DNA of 46,717 bases from Nocardia concava NBRC 100430 (GCF_000308815.1 NZ_BAFX01000058.1:1-46717); one strand, 5' to 3'; numbered from the stretch's first letter, positions 1 through 8,744 are shown. Numbers and translations: made by a program. Notes: generated by a model from the sequence alone, not told the origin.

Positions 1-156
1 GTCGGCGGCCTTCTTCTTGAACACGTCCCAGTGCGGCAGAGCGATGTCGTTCACACCGATACGCACCACATCATCGTGGTGTTCCTTGCCACAGGCGGCC
101 GTCAGGGCCAGCGAGAGCAAGACCGGAATCACCAGGAAACGGCGCAGTTTTCGCAT
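1..156 (-). CDS. Second MetQ-like substrate-binding lipoprotein (N-terminal part, runs off the window)
   Basis: The ATG lies at 154-156 on the minus strand and the frame is open to base 1, giving 52 codons. The translation begins MRKLRRFLVIPVLLSLALTA and reaches a lipobox ending in Cys22 (LTAAC), a type II signal peptide. After the Cys comes VRIGV, then LPHWDVFKKKAAD, which parallels VRIGTTESDPHWDVFKDEAKK in the neighbouring MetQ; this is the conserved start of the NLPA/MetQ fold. It is divergent from metQ-metN-metI with 156 bp between the two start codons. It is probably a paralogous binding protein sharing the same importer. The C-terminal four fifths lie outside the window, so ligand and completeness cannot be judged. 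Confidence 0.85.
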   Translation of the reverse strand, partial: MRKLRRFLVIPVLLSLALTAACGKEHHDDVVRIGVNDIALPHWDVFKKKAAD

Positions 157-312
157 TTCACGCACCGTAGGTGAGATTTCGTGCCGTCCGGAACCGTTTG
201 GCTCCCCGGGATCGCAATCATTGCCCGCCGATTGCCCGCACGGTTGCATGGCCGGGTTCGATTCTCTTCGGAGAACACAGTCACCAAGCAGTTCAAGAAT
301 GCGGGAGCACGA

Positions 313-1191
313 GTGAAATTCAATCGGGTACTGGCGATCCCGGTCCTGGTAGCAGCCGTCGCGAGCCTCACCCTCACGGCCTGCGGCAGCAGCGATGACT
401 CCGCCGGCGGCAATACCGTCCGCATCGGCACCACCGAGTCCGACCCGCACTGGGACGTCTTCAAGGACGAGGCCAAGAAGCAGGGCATCAACCTCAACAT
501 CGTGCACTACTCGGACTACTCGCAGCCCAATACCGCGTTGGCGCAGAAGCAGATCGATGTGAATCTGTTCCAGCACCTGCAGTTCCTGGGCCAGTACAAC
601 GTGGCCAACAACCAGGATCTGACGCCCATCGGGGCGACGCAGATCGTGCCGCTGGGGCTGTACTCCAAGAAGCACAAGACCGTCGGCGAGATTCCGAACG
701 GCGGCGAGATCGCGGTGCCGAACGATCCGACCAATCAGGCGCGGGCGCTGTTCGTGCTGCAGGCGGCCGGGCTGCTGAAGCTCAAGGACAATGTCAACCA
801 GCCGACCCCGGCCGATATCGACAAGGGCGCGTCCAAGGTCAAGGTGACCCCGGTCGACGCGGCGCAGACGGCGCTGTCGCTGGAGTCGGTGGACGGCTCG
901 GTCGTCAACAACACCTTCCTGCTCAAGTCCGGCATCGACCCGAAATCCGCGCTGTACAAGGATGATCCGGCCAACCCGGGCGCCCAGCCGTACATCAACG
1001 CGTTCGTCACGCGCGCGGCGGACAAGAACAATGCCACCTACCTGAAGCTGGTGGAGATCTTCCACGGCGCGGAGGTGCAGAAGTCGGTGCAGGAGGACTC
1101 CAAGGGCACCGCGCTCGAGGTGAAGAAGTCCGGGCCGGAGCTGGAGCCGATCCTGGCGCGGGTGCAGCAGACCATCCGCGACACCAAGTGA
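313..1191 (+). CDS. metQ: MetQ/NLPA family substrate-binding lipoprotein
   Basis: This is a 292-residue extracytoplasmic binding protein of a methionine-type ABC importer, tethered by a lipidated cysteine. The GTG at 313 is chosen because it opens directly into a signal peptide (VKFNRVLAIPVLVAAVASL) ending in the lipobox LTAC; an open frame from 181 would add non-signal sequence. The mature part has the family pattern VRIGT, DPHWDVF, then VDVNLFQHLQFL and the late VNNTFLL segment, with the family's usual length. Its stop overlaps the GTG of metN (1188), so the two are translationally coupled. By family knowledge the ligand is D/L-methionine or a close derivative; the sequence alone does not prove it. 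Confidence 0.93.
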   Translation: MKFNRVLAIPVLVAAVASLTLTACGSSDDSAGGNTVRIGTTESDPHWDVFKDEAKKQGINLNIVHYSDYSQPNTALAQKQIDVNLFQHLQFLGQYNVANNQDLTPIGATQIVPLGLYSKKHKTVGEIPNGGEIAVPNDPTNQARALFVLQAAGLLKLKDNVNQPTPADIDKGASKVKVTPVDAAQTALSLESVDGSVVNNTFLLKSGIDPKSALYKDDPANPGAQPYINAFVTRAADKNNATYLKLVEIFHGAEVQKSVQEDSKGTALEVKKSGPELEPILARVQQTIRDTK

Positions 1192-2505
1192 GCGAGGTCG
1201 CGGCCGTCGAATTCCGCGCGGTGACCAAGGTTTTCCGCACCGGGAAACAGCGGCACACCGCGCTCGACGGCATCGACCTGCGCATCGAGAAGGGCGAGAT
1301 CTTCGGCGTGATCGGCTATTCCGGCGCGGGCAAGTCCACGCTGGTGCGGCTGATCAACGCGCTGGAGAAGCCGACCGACGGAACCGTGCTGATCTCCGGC
1401 GACCCCATCACCGGGGTCCCGGAGTCCCGGGTGCGGCAGCTGCGCCGCGATATCGGCATGATCTTCCAGCAGTTCAACCTGTTCCGCTCGCGCACCGCCG
1501 CGGGCAATATCGAGTACCCGCTGAAAGTGGCGGGCTGGCCACGTGCGCGGCGCAAGGCGCGCGTGGCCGAACTGCTGGAGTTCGTGGGCCTTTCGGACAA
1601 GGCGCGCAGCTACCCGGACCAGCTGTCGGGCGGGCAGAAGCAGCGCGTCGGCATCGCCCGCGCGCTGGCCACCTCGCCGTCCCTGCTGCTCGCCGACGAG
1701 GCCACCTCGGCCCTCGACCCGGAAACCACCGGTGAAGTGCTGCGGCTGCTGAAGAAGATCAACCGCGAACTCGGCGTCACCATCATCGTCATCACCCACG
1801 AGATGGATGTCATCCGCGAGGTGGCCGATCGCGTCGCGGTGCTGGCGGAGGGCCGAATCGTCGAACTGGCCAGCACCTTCGACGTCTTCGCCGCCCCGAC
1901 AGCCGTACCCACCCGATCCTTCGTGGAGACGGTCCTGCACAACCGCCCGACCGCCGAGGAACTGGATCGCCTGGGGGAGCGGCACGCCGGTCACCTGGTC
2001 ACGGTCGCCGTCGACGACGAGAACGGCATCGGCCCGGCCCTGACCGCCGCTGTAGCCGAGGGAGTTTCGGTCGAAATCGTTTTCGGCGGCGTAAGCGCCC
2101 TGCAGGACAAAAACCTTCGGCAGCCTCACCCTGGCCCTCACCGGCCCGGACGATGCGGTGCGACGGGCGGCCGAGCGGCTGGCCGAGCGCGCCACGCCGA
2201 CACCCGGGGGCAGTTCCGAGGCGACAGCGGTGGCGACCGCTACCGAGGAATCGGAGGTTGAGAGCGGGGTTTCCGCGACGGTGGCGGCCGAGCGCGATCA
2301 GCGCACCGGTGGCCCCGACGGGGCCACGCACCAGGTGCCCGCGCCGGAGATCGAGAGCCAGGCAGCGGCGGTGGCCGAATCGGCGGGCTCGGTACCCGCG
2401 ACCGACGCGGTGGGCACAGTGGAGGCAGCTGGTCGTGCCGGGGCTGCCGATGTGGTGGCCGCGGAGGTCGCGGCGGCGGCCGAGGGCGATCGGAGGAGCG
2501 CGTGA
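1188..2505 (+). CDS. metN: Methionine ABC transporter ATP-binding protein MetN, apparent frameshift in the NIL domain
   Basis: The GTG at 1188 overlaps the metQ stop as GTGA. The ATPase domain is intact: Walker A GYSGAGKST, Q-loop, signature LSGGQ, Walker B LLLADEA, and H-loop ITHEMD. The NIL domain follows (from about FVETVLHNRP). At 2109-2113 the run AAAAA throws the frame: as read, translation goes LQDKNLRQP and ends at 2261, while removing one A gives LQDKTFGSLTLALTGPDDAV, a normal NIL ending. The corrected frame runs to TGA 2503-2505 and overlaps the metI GTG at 2502, which strongly supports it as the true frame. The corrected protein would be 438 residues, with about 105 unusual Ala/Glu-rich residues after the NIL domain. 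The ATPase may still work from the truncated product. Confidence 0.88.
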
Positions 2506-3194
2506 ATCACACCGTGAGCAATCTGGCTGCCGTGCATACGGATTGGGAGCGGCTGCGGCCGGTGCTCGGTGAGGCTGTCGGCACCACGATCTACCTGGTG
2601 CTGCTGACCTTCGTGGTGGGCGGGACCATCGGGTTGGCGTTGGGGACGTTGCTGTACACCACCCGGAAGGGCGGATTGCTGGCCAACGCGCCCATCAATG
2701 TGGTGCTGAACGTGCTGGTGAATGTGGTGCGGCCGATTCCGTTCATCATTCTGCTGGCCGCGCTGGGGCCGGTGACGCTGAAGGTGATCGGGACGACGAT
2801 CGGCACCGATGCGGCGGCGTTCGTCATGATCGTGGCCGCGTCCTTCGGGATCGCGCGGATCGTCGAGCAGAATCTGGTGACCGTCGATCCGGGGGTGATC
2901 GAGGCGGCCCGGGCGATGGGCGCCGGGCCGCTGCGCATCATTCTCACGCTGCTGATCCCGGAAGCGTTGGGCCCCTTGGTACTCGGCTACACCTTCGTGG
3001 TGATCGCCATTGTCGACATGTCCGCGATGGCGGGCACGGTCGGCGGCGGCGGGCTCGGCGACTTCGCGCTGGTGTACGGGTATCAGCGGTTCGACTGGCA
3101 GGTCACGCTGGTGGCGACGCTGATCATCATCGCCGGGGTGCAGGGCATTCAGTTCCTGGGGAACTGGCTGGCCCGCCGGGTGCTGCGGCGCTGA
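2502..3194 (+). CDS. metI: Methionine ABC transporter permease MetI
   Basis: This is a 230-residue integral membrane permease of the BPD_transp_1 family with about five hydrophobic segments. The EAA loop that contacts MetN is visible as EAARAMGAGPLRIILTLLIPEA, and the C-terminal part has the MetI-typical MAGTVGGGGLGDFALVYGYQRF. The GTG at 2502 overlaps the end of the frameshift-corrected metN as GTGA; a second GTG at 2514 is possible. It completes a metQ-metN-metI operon and is followed by a 10-bp hairpin before the convergent DUF1254 gene. Length and motifs are ordinary for the family. Confidence 0.94.
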   Translation: MNHTVSNLAAVHTDWERLRPVLGEAVGTTIYLVLLTFVVGGTIGLALGTLLYTTRKGGLLANAPINVVLNVLVNVVRPIPFIILLAALGPVTLKVIGTTIGTDAAAFVMIVAASFGIARIVEQNLVTVDPGVIEAARAMGAGPLRIILTLLIPEALGPLVLGYTFVVIAIVDMSAMAGTVGGGGLGDFALVYGYQRFDWQVTLVATLIIIAGVQGIQFLGNWLARRVLRR

Positions 3195-3199
3195 CGACA

Positions 3200-3223
3200 G
3201 GCCGCGGCGCTGACGCCGCGGCC
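3200..3223. terminator. GC-rich hairpin between convergent metI and DUF1254 gene
   Basis: A perfect 10-bp stem (GGCCGCGGCG / CGCCGCGGCC) with a 4-base loop lies between the stops of two convergent genes. There is no T-run. Placement suggests a bidirectional terminator; the function is inferred. Confidence 0.5.
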
Positions 3224-3237
3224 GGGCGGGTGCCGGA

Positions 3238-4647
3238 TCAGGACAGCTTCTCCAGCTTCGGCACCTGCCACTTCCCGTTCAGCACAGTGTCTTTCGGGGC
3301 GTACAGCCGAAGGGTGAGGGAGAACTGGCCGGATTCCGGGATCGGCAGCCAGTGCCCGGCGGGCACGCTCGGGCCGGGATCGGCACTCTGGACGGCGATC
3401 TCGACCGTGCCGTCCGGGCCCGGGGCGAGCGGGACCAGGTGACCCACCGAGTAGATGCCCGCCGGGTTCTGCACCAGATAGGACTGGGCGTCGTATGCGG
3501 TGAGCGACCAGAACGCTCCGACGGGCGGCAGTTGATCCTTGGCGAAGGTCACCCGGAATCGACTGCCGCCCTCGGCATTCGCGTTGACGGTCGGATACAC
3601 CGCGTCCCGGGGCAGGTTCGCGCCCAGACCGACGGCCGCGACCTGCGCGCGCAGAGGATAGTTCGTGCCGTAGCTGCCGACATTGAGATCGAAGGTCCAG
3701 CCGTTCTGGTTCTGGGCCTTGGGATCCCGGTAGCCGGCAATGCCCTTGCGGGCCTCGGTGGCCGCGGCCGTGAGCATGTCGGCGGGGGCGGTGGAGACAT
3801 TCCCGCCCGCGGTGATGCCGATGGTGGCGAAGCGCTTCACGGCGTCCGCGTCCTCGGGCGCGGGCGGGTTGAGCGCCATTACCGCGCACATCCGGTTGAA
3901 GAAGGTGGGGCCGTCCATTTGCGCCACCATCTGGGCGGGTGAGCCGCCGCCTGCGGGCTGCGCGCCCGGTCCGCCCTGCACAGCAGCGGGGTCGGCGTTC
4001 CAGACACTGAGCGGGGCCAGCTTCAGCCGCTCCTGCAGCGCCCGCACGTTCTGAATGTCGTTGTCGCCCTTGTATTCGATCCGGCCGAGCAGCCAGGTGG
4101 TGCCCGTCGGCATGGCCAGCCGTGTCATCCCCGCGGGCACGCTGCCCTGCCACCCCGGCCCGGTGATCAGATAGGTGTACGGCGGCGTGGCATCGCCCTT
4201 CACGACGCGCGGATTCGTGCTGCTCGGATCGTGCACGGTATTCGTCCACGCATCCATGAACTGCATGAGCCAGTACCGCCCGGCCTCGATCTCCGGCACC
4301 TGTACCACCATCGGCTCCGCCCGCAGATCCAGCCACGCCTGCGAGTACAGCGTGTCGAGATTGAGCCGCACCACCTGCTTCTCGCTGGGCGTCGGCGGAT
4401 TCTGGTGCACGAATTGATTGGCGGGACCGCCCGTTTCGCGGGTGACGTCCATCAGCACCAGCGGGAACCCGAACACGTAGGCGTCCGCGGCCACGGCCTT
4501 GGGATCGGTGGACGCCGGAGTCGTGCTGGTCGCGGTGGAGCTGCTGCTCGACTTGCCGCAGGCCGCCAACCCGATGGCGGCGGCCACGGCCGCGCTCAAT
4601 CCGAGGGCCTGACGGCGGGACACGTTACGCGGAGACGGGAAATCCAT
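3238..4647 (-). CDS. Tat-exported DUF1254/DUF1214 lipoprotein
   Basis: This is a 469-residue protein of the DUF1254 (N-terminal) plus DUF1214 (C-terminal) family. The start ATG 4645-4647 is preceded by GGAAAGGA and opens MDFPSPRNVSRRQALGLSAA, a twin-arginine signal, with lipobox LAAC about residue 28. A Ser/Thr-rich linker (SSSSSTATSTTPAST) follows. The DUF1254 part contains VFGFPLVLMDVTRE and LNLDTLYSQAWLDL; the C-terminal DUF1214 part contains PPVGAFWSLTAYDAQ. The open frame extends upstream to 4758, but the signal peptide and ribosome binding site decide for 4647. The biochemical role of these domains is not established. A second DUF1214 protein occurs in the sulfotransferase operon at 26494. 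A 17-bp palindrome at 4719-4735 lies in the promoter region. Confidence 0.88.
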   Translation of the reverse strand: MDFPSPRNVSRRQALGLSAAVAAAIGLAACGKSSSSSTATSTTPASTDPKAVAADAYVFGFPLVLMDVTRETGGPANQFVHQNPPTPSEKQVVRLNLDTLYSQAWLDLRAEPMVVQVPEIEAGRYWLMQFMDAWTNTVHDPSSTNPRVVKGDATPPYTYLITGPGWQGSVPAGMTRLAMPTGTTWLLGRIEYKGDNDIQNVRALQERLKLAPLSVWNADPAAVQGGPGAQPAGGGSPAQMVAQMDGPTFFNRMCAVMALNPPAPEDADAVKRFATIGITAGGNVSTAPADMLTAAATEARKGIAGYRDPKAQNQNGWTFDLNVGSYGTNYPLRAQVAAVGLGANLPRDAVYPTVNANAEGGSRFRVTFAKDQLPPVGAFWSLTAYDAQSYLVQNPAGIYSVGHLVPLAPGPDGTVEIAVQSADPGPSVPAGHWLPIPESGQFSLTLRLYAPKDTVLNGKWQVPKLEKLS

Positions 4648-4718
4648 TGATGCCGAATCCTTTCCGATCGGGGCGACGCGGCGGCCTTCCGGCCGTCCGT
4701 CACCCGACACCCACCTTA

Positions 4719-4735
4719 TTGCAGTGTCGCTGCAA
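4719..4735. promoter_or_regulatory. Perfect palindrome upstream of the DUF1254 gene, candidate TetR-type operator
   Basis: TTGCAGTGTCGCTGCAA has 6-bp arms around a 5-base centre, 72 bp upstream of the start at 4647. The TGCAG...CTGCA form resembles operators of TetR-family repressors. No regulator gene adjoins it, so the binding protein is unknown. Confidence 0.4.
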
Positions 4736-4816
4736 GCGTAGTAGCTAACGCATAGCAACCGTAGCGGGGGTGCGTCGAAAGACTCGGCATCTGAGGGGTC
4801 AGCCGTCGGAAACGGC

Positions 4817-4850
4817 GAGAGCCGCCCCCGAATTCACGGGGACGGCTCTC
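4817..4850. terminator. Terminator hairpin downstream of asnB
   Basis: A 14-bp stem with one mismatch (GAGAGCCGCCCCCG / CGGGGACGGCTCTC) and the loop AATTCA starts 14 bp past the asnB stop on the minus strand. It has the typical form of an actinobacterial terminator without a long T-run. Confidence 0.7.
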
Positions 4851-4863
4851 GGAACGGCTGCGA

Positions 4864-6831
4864 TCAGAGGTTGACCGGGTAGGTCGGTTCCTGGATCTCC
4901 GGCTTGATGCGGTTCTCGACGAAGATGCCGTGCCAGATCATGAAGACGATCAGGGTCCACAGGCGGCGGCTGTGGTCGACCGGGCCGGTGCGGTGGGCGT
5001 CGAGCATGGCCAGGATGGCCTGCTTGTTGAGCAGGTGGTCGGTGCCCGACTCGGTGATCTGGGCGCGGGCCCAGTCGTAGAGTTCCGGACCGCGCAGCCA
5101 GTGCCGCAGCGGCACCGGGAAGCCCAGCTTGGCGCGGTTGAGCACGTGCGGCGGCACGATGTCGGTCAATGCCTGGCGCAGGGCGTATTTGGTGGTGTCC
5201 TTGGTGATCTTCTGGTCGAACGGGATCTTCTCCGCGACCTTGTAGACCTCGGGGTCGAGGAACGGGACGCGCAATTCCAGCGAGTTGGCCATGGTCATCT
5301 TGTCGGCCTTGACCAGGATGTCGCCGCGCAGCCAGGTGAACAGGTCCAGGTGCTGCATGCGCGCCACCGGATCCCAGTCGTAGCCCTGCATGGCGTAGAT
5401 CGGCGCGGTGACGTCCTGATGCGTCCACTCGGGGCGGAATTCCCGCAGCACCGAACGCAATTGGGCGTCATTGAAGCTGCGGGCATTGCCGTAGTAGCGC
5501 TCCTCCAGGGTGAGCGAACCACGCTGCAGCAGGCTCTTGCCGCGGGTGCCCTCGGGAATGCGGTCCGACAGCTTGCCCGCCAGCTTGCGCAGCCCCTTGG
5601 GCAGGTACTCGAAGGGCTTGAGCGACAGCGGTTCCCGGTAGATCGTGTAACCGCCGAAGAGCTCGTCCGCGCCCTCGCCCGAGAGCACCACCTTGACGTG
5701 CTTGCGGGCCTCCTTGGCCACGAAGTACAGCGGCACCAGCGCCGGGTCGGCGACGGGTTCGTCGAGGTACCAGACGATCTCGGGGATCGCGGCCGCGTAC
5801 TCCTCGGGCGAGACCATGCGCACGTAATGCTTGGCACCGATGGCCGCGGCGGTCTCGGCGGCCACATCGGCCTCCGAGTAACCCTGTCGCTCGAACGCCG
5901 AGGTGAAGGTCAGCAGGTTCGGGTTGTGCCGGATGGCCAGGGCCGCGGTGGCGGTGGAGTCGATGCCGCCGGACAGGAACGCGCCGACGGTCACATCCGC
6001 GCGCATGTGCTTGGCGACGGAGTCCTCGAGCGCCTCGGCGATCTCCTTGTAGCGCTTGGCCTCCGAACCCGGCGTGAACTTCTGCACCCGGAACTGCGGG
6101 TTGAAGTAGCGGGTCACCCGCGGGGCCTCGCCCGGCTCGACCCAGGCGTAGCAACCGGATTCGAGTCGGCGCACGTTCTTGTGCAGCGTCTCGGCCTCGG
6201 GCACGTACTGCAGCACGGTGTAGTGCTCGAGCGCGCGCGGGTCGAGTTCGTCGGAAAGCTCCAGCGCCGGAAGCAGACCCAGCAGGGACTTCTTCTCGCT
6301 GGAGAACGCGGTGCCGCCCTCGCCGGTGGCGATGAACAGCGGCTTGATGCCGAACGGGTCGCGCGCCAGGAACAGCTTGTTCAGCTCGGTATCCCAGATG
6401 GCGAAGGCGAACATGCCGCGCAGCCGGCTCGGGGCCTTGGCGCCCCAGTAGTGGAAGGCGGCCACGATGGCCTCGCCGTCACCCTCGGTGCGGAACATCG
6501 GCTGATCGCCGAATTCGGCCTCGTGCGCTTCCCTCAACTCGGCGCGCAGCTCGAGATAGTTGTAGATCTCGCCGTTGAAGGTCATGGCGTACCGCTCGGG
6601 GTTCTCCGGCGGACCCCAGCGCAGCGGCTGGTGCGAATGCTCGATATCGATGATCGACAGGCGGTTGAAGCCGAAGATCATGCGGTCGTCGGTCCAGGTC
6701 CCACGCTCGTCGGGGCCGCGATGACGCTGGCAGTGCAGCGCCTCGTACACCTGCGCCGCCGTGGTTTCGACCGTCCGCCCGTCCGGGGTTGTAGCCGTGC
6801 TAGCTGTCAGGAATCCGAGCAGTCCACACAC
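4864..6831 (-). CDS. asnB: Asparagine synthase (glutamine-hydrolysing), AsnB type
   Basis: This 655-residue class II glutamine amidotransferase converts aspartate, glutamine and ATP to asparagine. The start is GTG (6829-6831) with AGAGG upstream and places the nucleophile Cys at position 2 (MCGLLGF). The glutaminase domain shows HRGPDERG, NGEIYNY and RDPFGIKPLF. The synthetase domain has the PP-loop LSGGIDSTA near residue 290 and SGEGADELFGGY. The length matches the long actinobacterial AsnB form. It is divergent from ctaC, an arrangement I recall from Mycobacterium tuberculosis (Rv2201/Rv2200c), where AsnB-like proteins are linked to amidation of cell-wall peptides as well as amino-acid supply; which applies here is not visible. 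Confidence 0.96.
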   Translation of the reverse strand: MCGLLGFLTASTATTPDGRTVETTAAQVYEALHCQRHRGPDERGTWTDDRMIFGFNRLSIIDIEHSHQPLRWGPPENPERYAMTFNGEIYNYLELRAELREAHEAEFGDQPMFRTEGDGEAIVAAFHYWGAKAPSRLRGMFAFAIWDTELNKLFLARDPFGIKPLFIATGEGGTAFSSEKKSLLGLLPALELSDELDPRALEHYTVLQYVPEAETLHKNVRRLESGCYAWVEPGEAPRVTRYFNPQFRVQKFTPGSEAKRYKEIAEALEDSVAKHMRADVTVGAFLSGGIDSTATAALAIRHNPNLLTFTSAFERQGYSEADVAAETAAAIGAKHYVRMVSPEEYAAAIPEIVWYLDEPVADPALVPLYFVAKEARKHVKVVLSGEGADELFGGYTIYREPLSLKPFEYLPKGLRKLAGKLSDRIPEGTRGKSLLQRGSLTLEERYYGNARSFNDAQLRSVLREFRPEWTHQDVTAPIYAMQGYDWDPVARMQHLDLFTWLRGDILVKADKMTMANSLELRVPFLDPEVYKVAEKIPFDQKITKDTTKYALRQALTDIVPPHVLNRAKLGFPVPLRHWLRGPELYDWARAQITESGTDHLLNKQAILAMLDAHRTGPVDHSRRLWTLIVFMIWHGIFVENRIKPEIQEPTYPVNL

Positions 6832-7168
6832 TGCGGCAAGAACCTCTTTCCGGAATCAAAGGATTGGGGGCGCACCCGCACGGGCGCGCGACGCGAAACC
6901 TACTGCCCGAGTATGCCGTACCCGGGCAGATCCCGCCGCCAGAGGCCGTATCCAGTGCTTATGAGGTTTCCGGAGTGTCGAACCGGACCCGATCACAACG
7001 GGGGGCGTTTCTTGGTCTACGCTGCGTAGTACTTGGGAAACTCTCAGGGTCGGTTACGCGTTCGCGTGTACCCTCCCCGAGCCCCCAAACTGTGCTGAAG
7101 ATGTGTCGCCCGGCGGAAGGGAGCCCGGGCGGCGCGGTGTCGAAATGACGACCAGGAAGGCGTTGAGC
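6832..7168. other. Divergent asnB/ctaC intergenic region
   Basis: These 337 bp separate the two divergent starts and hold no convincing gene. The one clear structure is CTACGC-T-GCGTAG at 7017-7029, a perfect inverted repeat near the likely ctaC promoter. It could be an operator or a promoter element. In-frame upstream starts for ctaC at 7103 and 7145 lie inside this region but lack a well-placed ribosome binding site. Confidence 0.4.
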
Positions 7169-8260
7169 GTGGCGCACAAGACGAGCGAGGCGATTGGGGC
7201 ACGACCCGCCCGGGGTCGGCGGGGCCGCATCCTTCGGCGGGCCGGGCTGGCGGTGTCCTTGGGGATGACCGCGATGCTCGTCTCCGGCTGCTCGATCGAC
7301 AACGTTTGGCTTCGATTCGGCTGGCCCTCGGGCATCACGCCGCAGGCCACCAAGATGCGTGAGCTGTGGACCTGGTCCGTGCTCGCCGCCCTCGCGATGG
7401 GCGTGCTGGTCTGGGGCCTGACCTTCTGGACGATCGCGTTCCACCGCAAGAAGGCCGACTCCCCGGAGTTCCCCCGGCAGACCGGTTACAACGTGCCGCT
7501 GGAGCTGAGCTACACCGCGATCCCGTTCGTGATCATCGCGGTGCTGTTCTACTTCACCGTGGTCGTGCAGAACTACGTGCACGAGAAGGTCGCCGACCCG
7601 GACGTCACCATCGACGTGACCGCCTTCCAGTGGAACTGGAAGTTCGGCTACCAGCATGTCGACATGAAGGACGGCTACGTCTACGACGGCGTCGACCACG
7701 AGCGTCAGGACATGAACAAGGACATCCAGGAGCGCTACAAGGAAGCGACCAAGGATGGCCACCCGCAGCCGGGCCCGAACAACGGCCTGCCCGCCAATGA
7801 CATCTCCTACCTGCACTACGACAAGGTCGAGACCGTCGGCACCTCCAACGAGGTCCCGGTCCTGGTCCTGCCGTCGGGCAAGAACATCGAATTCCAGCTG
7901 GCCGCCGCGGACGTCATCCACTCCTTCTGGGTGCCGGAGTTCCTGTTCAAGCGCGACGTGATGCCGAACCCGAAGCAGAACAACTCCGACAACGTCTTCC
8001 AGGTCACCAAGATCGAGAAGGAAGGCGCGTTCGTCGGCCGTTGCGCCGAGATGTGCGGCACCTTCCACTCGATGATGAACTTCGAGATCCGCGTGGTGTC
8101 CCCGGACGCCTTCAAGAAGTACATGGACGCGCGGGTCAAGGACCACAAGACCAACGCCGAGGCGCTGGCCAGCATCGGCCAGTCGCCGGTGGCGACCTCC
8201 ACCAAGCCGTTCAACACCGACCGCAAGGCGCGCGGTAACGAACTCGCCGACGCCAAGTGA
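7169..8260 (+). CDS. ctaC: Cytochrome c oxidase subunit II (CtaC)
   Basis: This is the membrane-anchored CuA subunit of the aa3 terminal oxidase, which takes electrons from the cytochrome bcc complex. I chose GTG 7169 because AGGAAGG lies 8 bp upstream; ATG 7145 and GTG 7103 are in-frame alternatives with poor ribosome binding sites. A basic N-terminus leads into a hydrophobic signal with lipobox VSGC. Two transmembrane segments follow ([19 protein letters not shown] and [19 protein letters not shown]). The CuA ligands appear in [10 protein letters not shown] (His) and [14 protein letters not shown] (two Cys, His, Met). The QEMNKD-like insert between them is typical of the actinobacterial form. 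It is followed after 12 bp by ctaF. Confidence 0.96.
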   Translation: MAHKTSEAIGARPARGRRGRILRRAGLAVSLGMTAMLVSGCSIDNVWLRFGWPSGITPQATKMRELWTWSVLAALAMGVLVWGLTFWTIAFHRKKADSPEFPRQTGYNVPLELSYTAIPFVIIAVLFYFTVVVQNYVHEKVADPDVTIDVTAFQWNWKFGYQHVDMKDGYVYDGVDHERQDMNKDIQERYKEATKDGHPQPGPNNGLPANDISYLHYDKVETVGTSNEVPVLVLPSGKNIEFQLAAADVIHSFWVPEFLFKRDVMPNPKQNNSDNVFQVTKIEKEGAFVGRCAEMCGTFHSMMNFEIRVVSPDAFKKYMDARVKDHKTNAEALASIGQSPVATSTKPFNTDRKARGNELADAK

Positions 8261-8272
8261 GGATGAACTGAC

Positions 8273-8689
8273 ATGAAGGTCGAAGCTCGCATCTTCGAAC
8301 TGATCACGGTCTTCTTCGTGATCGTGGCCGTGGTCTACGGCTACTTCACCGGCCGCTCGCGCACCGGCGTCGAGTGGGCGGGTACCACCGCCATCGTGCT
8401 GTCGGCGGGGCTGGCCCTGATCGTGGCCACCTACTTCCGCTTCGTCGCCCGTCGTCTGGACCTGCGTCCCGAGGACTACGAAGAGGCGGAGATCGTCGAC
8501 GGCGCCGGCGACCTGGGCTTCTTCTCGCCCGGCTCGTTCTGGCCCATCCTGCTCGCGGGCTCCGGCTCGATTGCCGCGCTGGGCTTCGCGTTCTTCCAGT
8601 ACTGGCTGATCGCCATCGGCGTCATCTGCATCCTGGTCGCCGCGGGCGGGCTCGTGTTCGAGTACCACCTGGGACCGGAAAAGCACTGA
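8273..8689 (+). CDS. ctaF: Cytochrome c oxidase subunit IV, actinobacterial type (CtaF)
   Basis: This is a 138-residue small membrane subunit of the actinobacterial aa3 oxidase / bcc-aa3 supercomplex. It has four hydrophobic segments, the first at residues 8-25 ([18 protein letters not shown]), and the family signatures [14 protein letters not shown] and [14 protein letters not shown]. Its position directly behind ctaC (12 bp) is conserved in mycobacteria (Rv2199c after Rv2200c, from memory). A terminator follows at 8704. Confidence 0.95.
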   Translation: MKVEARIFELITVFFVIVAVVYGYFTGRSRTGVEWAGTTAIVLSAGLALIVATYFRFVARRLDLRPEDYEEAEIVDGAGDLGFFSPGSFWPILLAGSGSIAALGFAFFQYWLIAIGVICILVAAGGLVFEYHLGPEKH

Positions 8690-8703
8690 CGTAGCACGTT
8701 CCG

Positions 8704-8736
8704 AAGCGCCCCATCCGTTTCCGGGTGGGGCGCTTT
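8704..8736 (+). terminator. Rho-independent terminator after ctaF
   Basis: Arms AAGCGCCCCA / TGGGGCGCTT enclose a short GC-rich centre, and TTT follows the stem. It begins 15 bp after the ctaF stop. Confidence 0.85.
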
Positions 8737-8744
8737 GCTATTGA

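Noticed and set aside
255..290. tRNA-like T-loop (GGGTTCGATTCTC)
   Set aside because: The flanking bases do not pair as a T-arm, and no acceptor stem, D-arm or anticodon arm is present.
157..312. SAM riboswitch in front of metQ
   Set aside because: I looked for conserved SAM-I, SAM-II and SAM-IV cores on both strands and did not recognise one; the region is short for a divergent promoter plus aptamer.
2100..2120. Programmed ribosomal frameshifting at the A5 run of metN
   Set aside because: The needed shift is +1, whereas C AAA AAC would favour -1 slippage, and no stop codon or strong downstream structure adjoins the site. A sequencing or true indel explains it more simply.
4930..7029. 699-codon plus-strand open frame opposite asnB
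   Set aside because: It is antisense to a motif-complete asnB; long mirror frames are normal at this GC content and its translation has no domain pattern.
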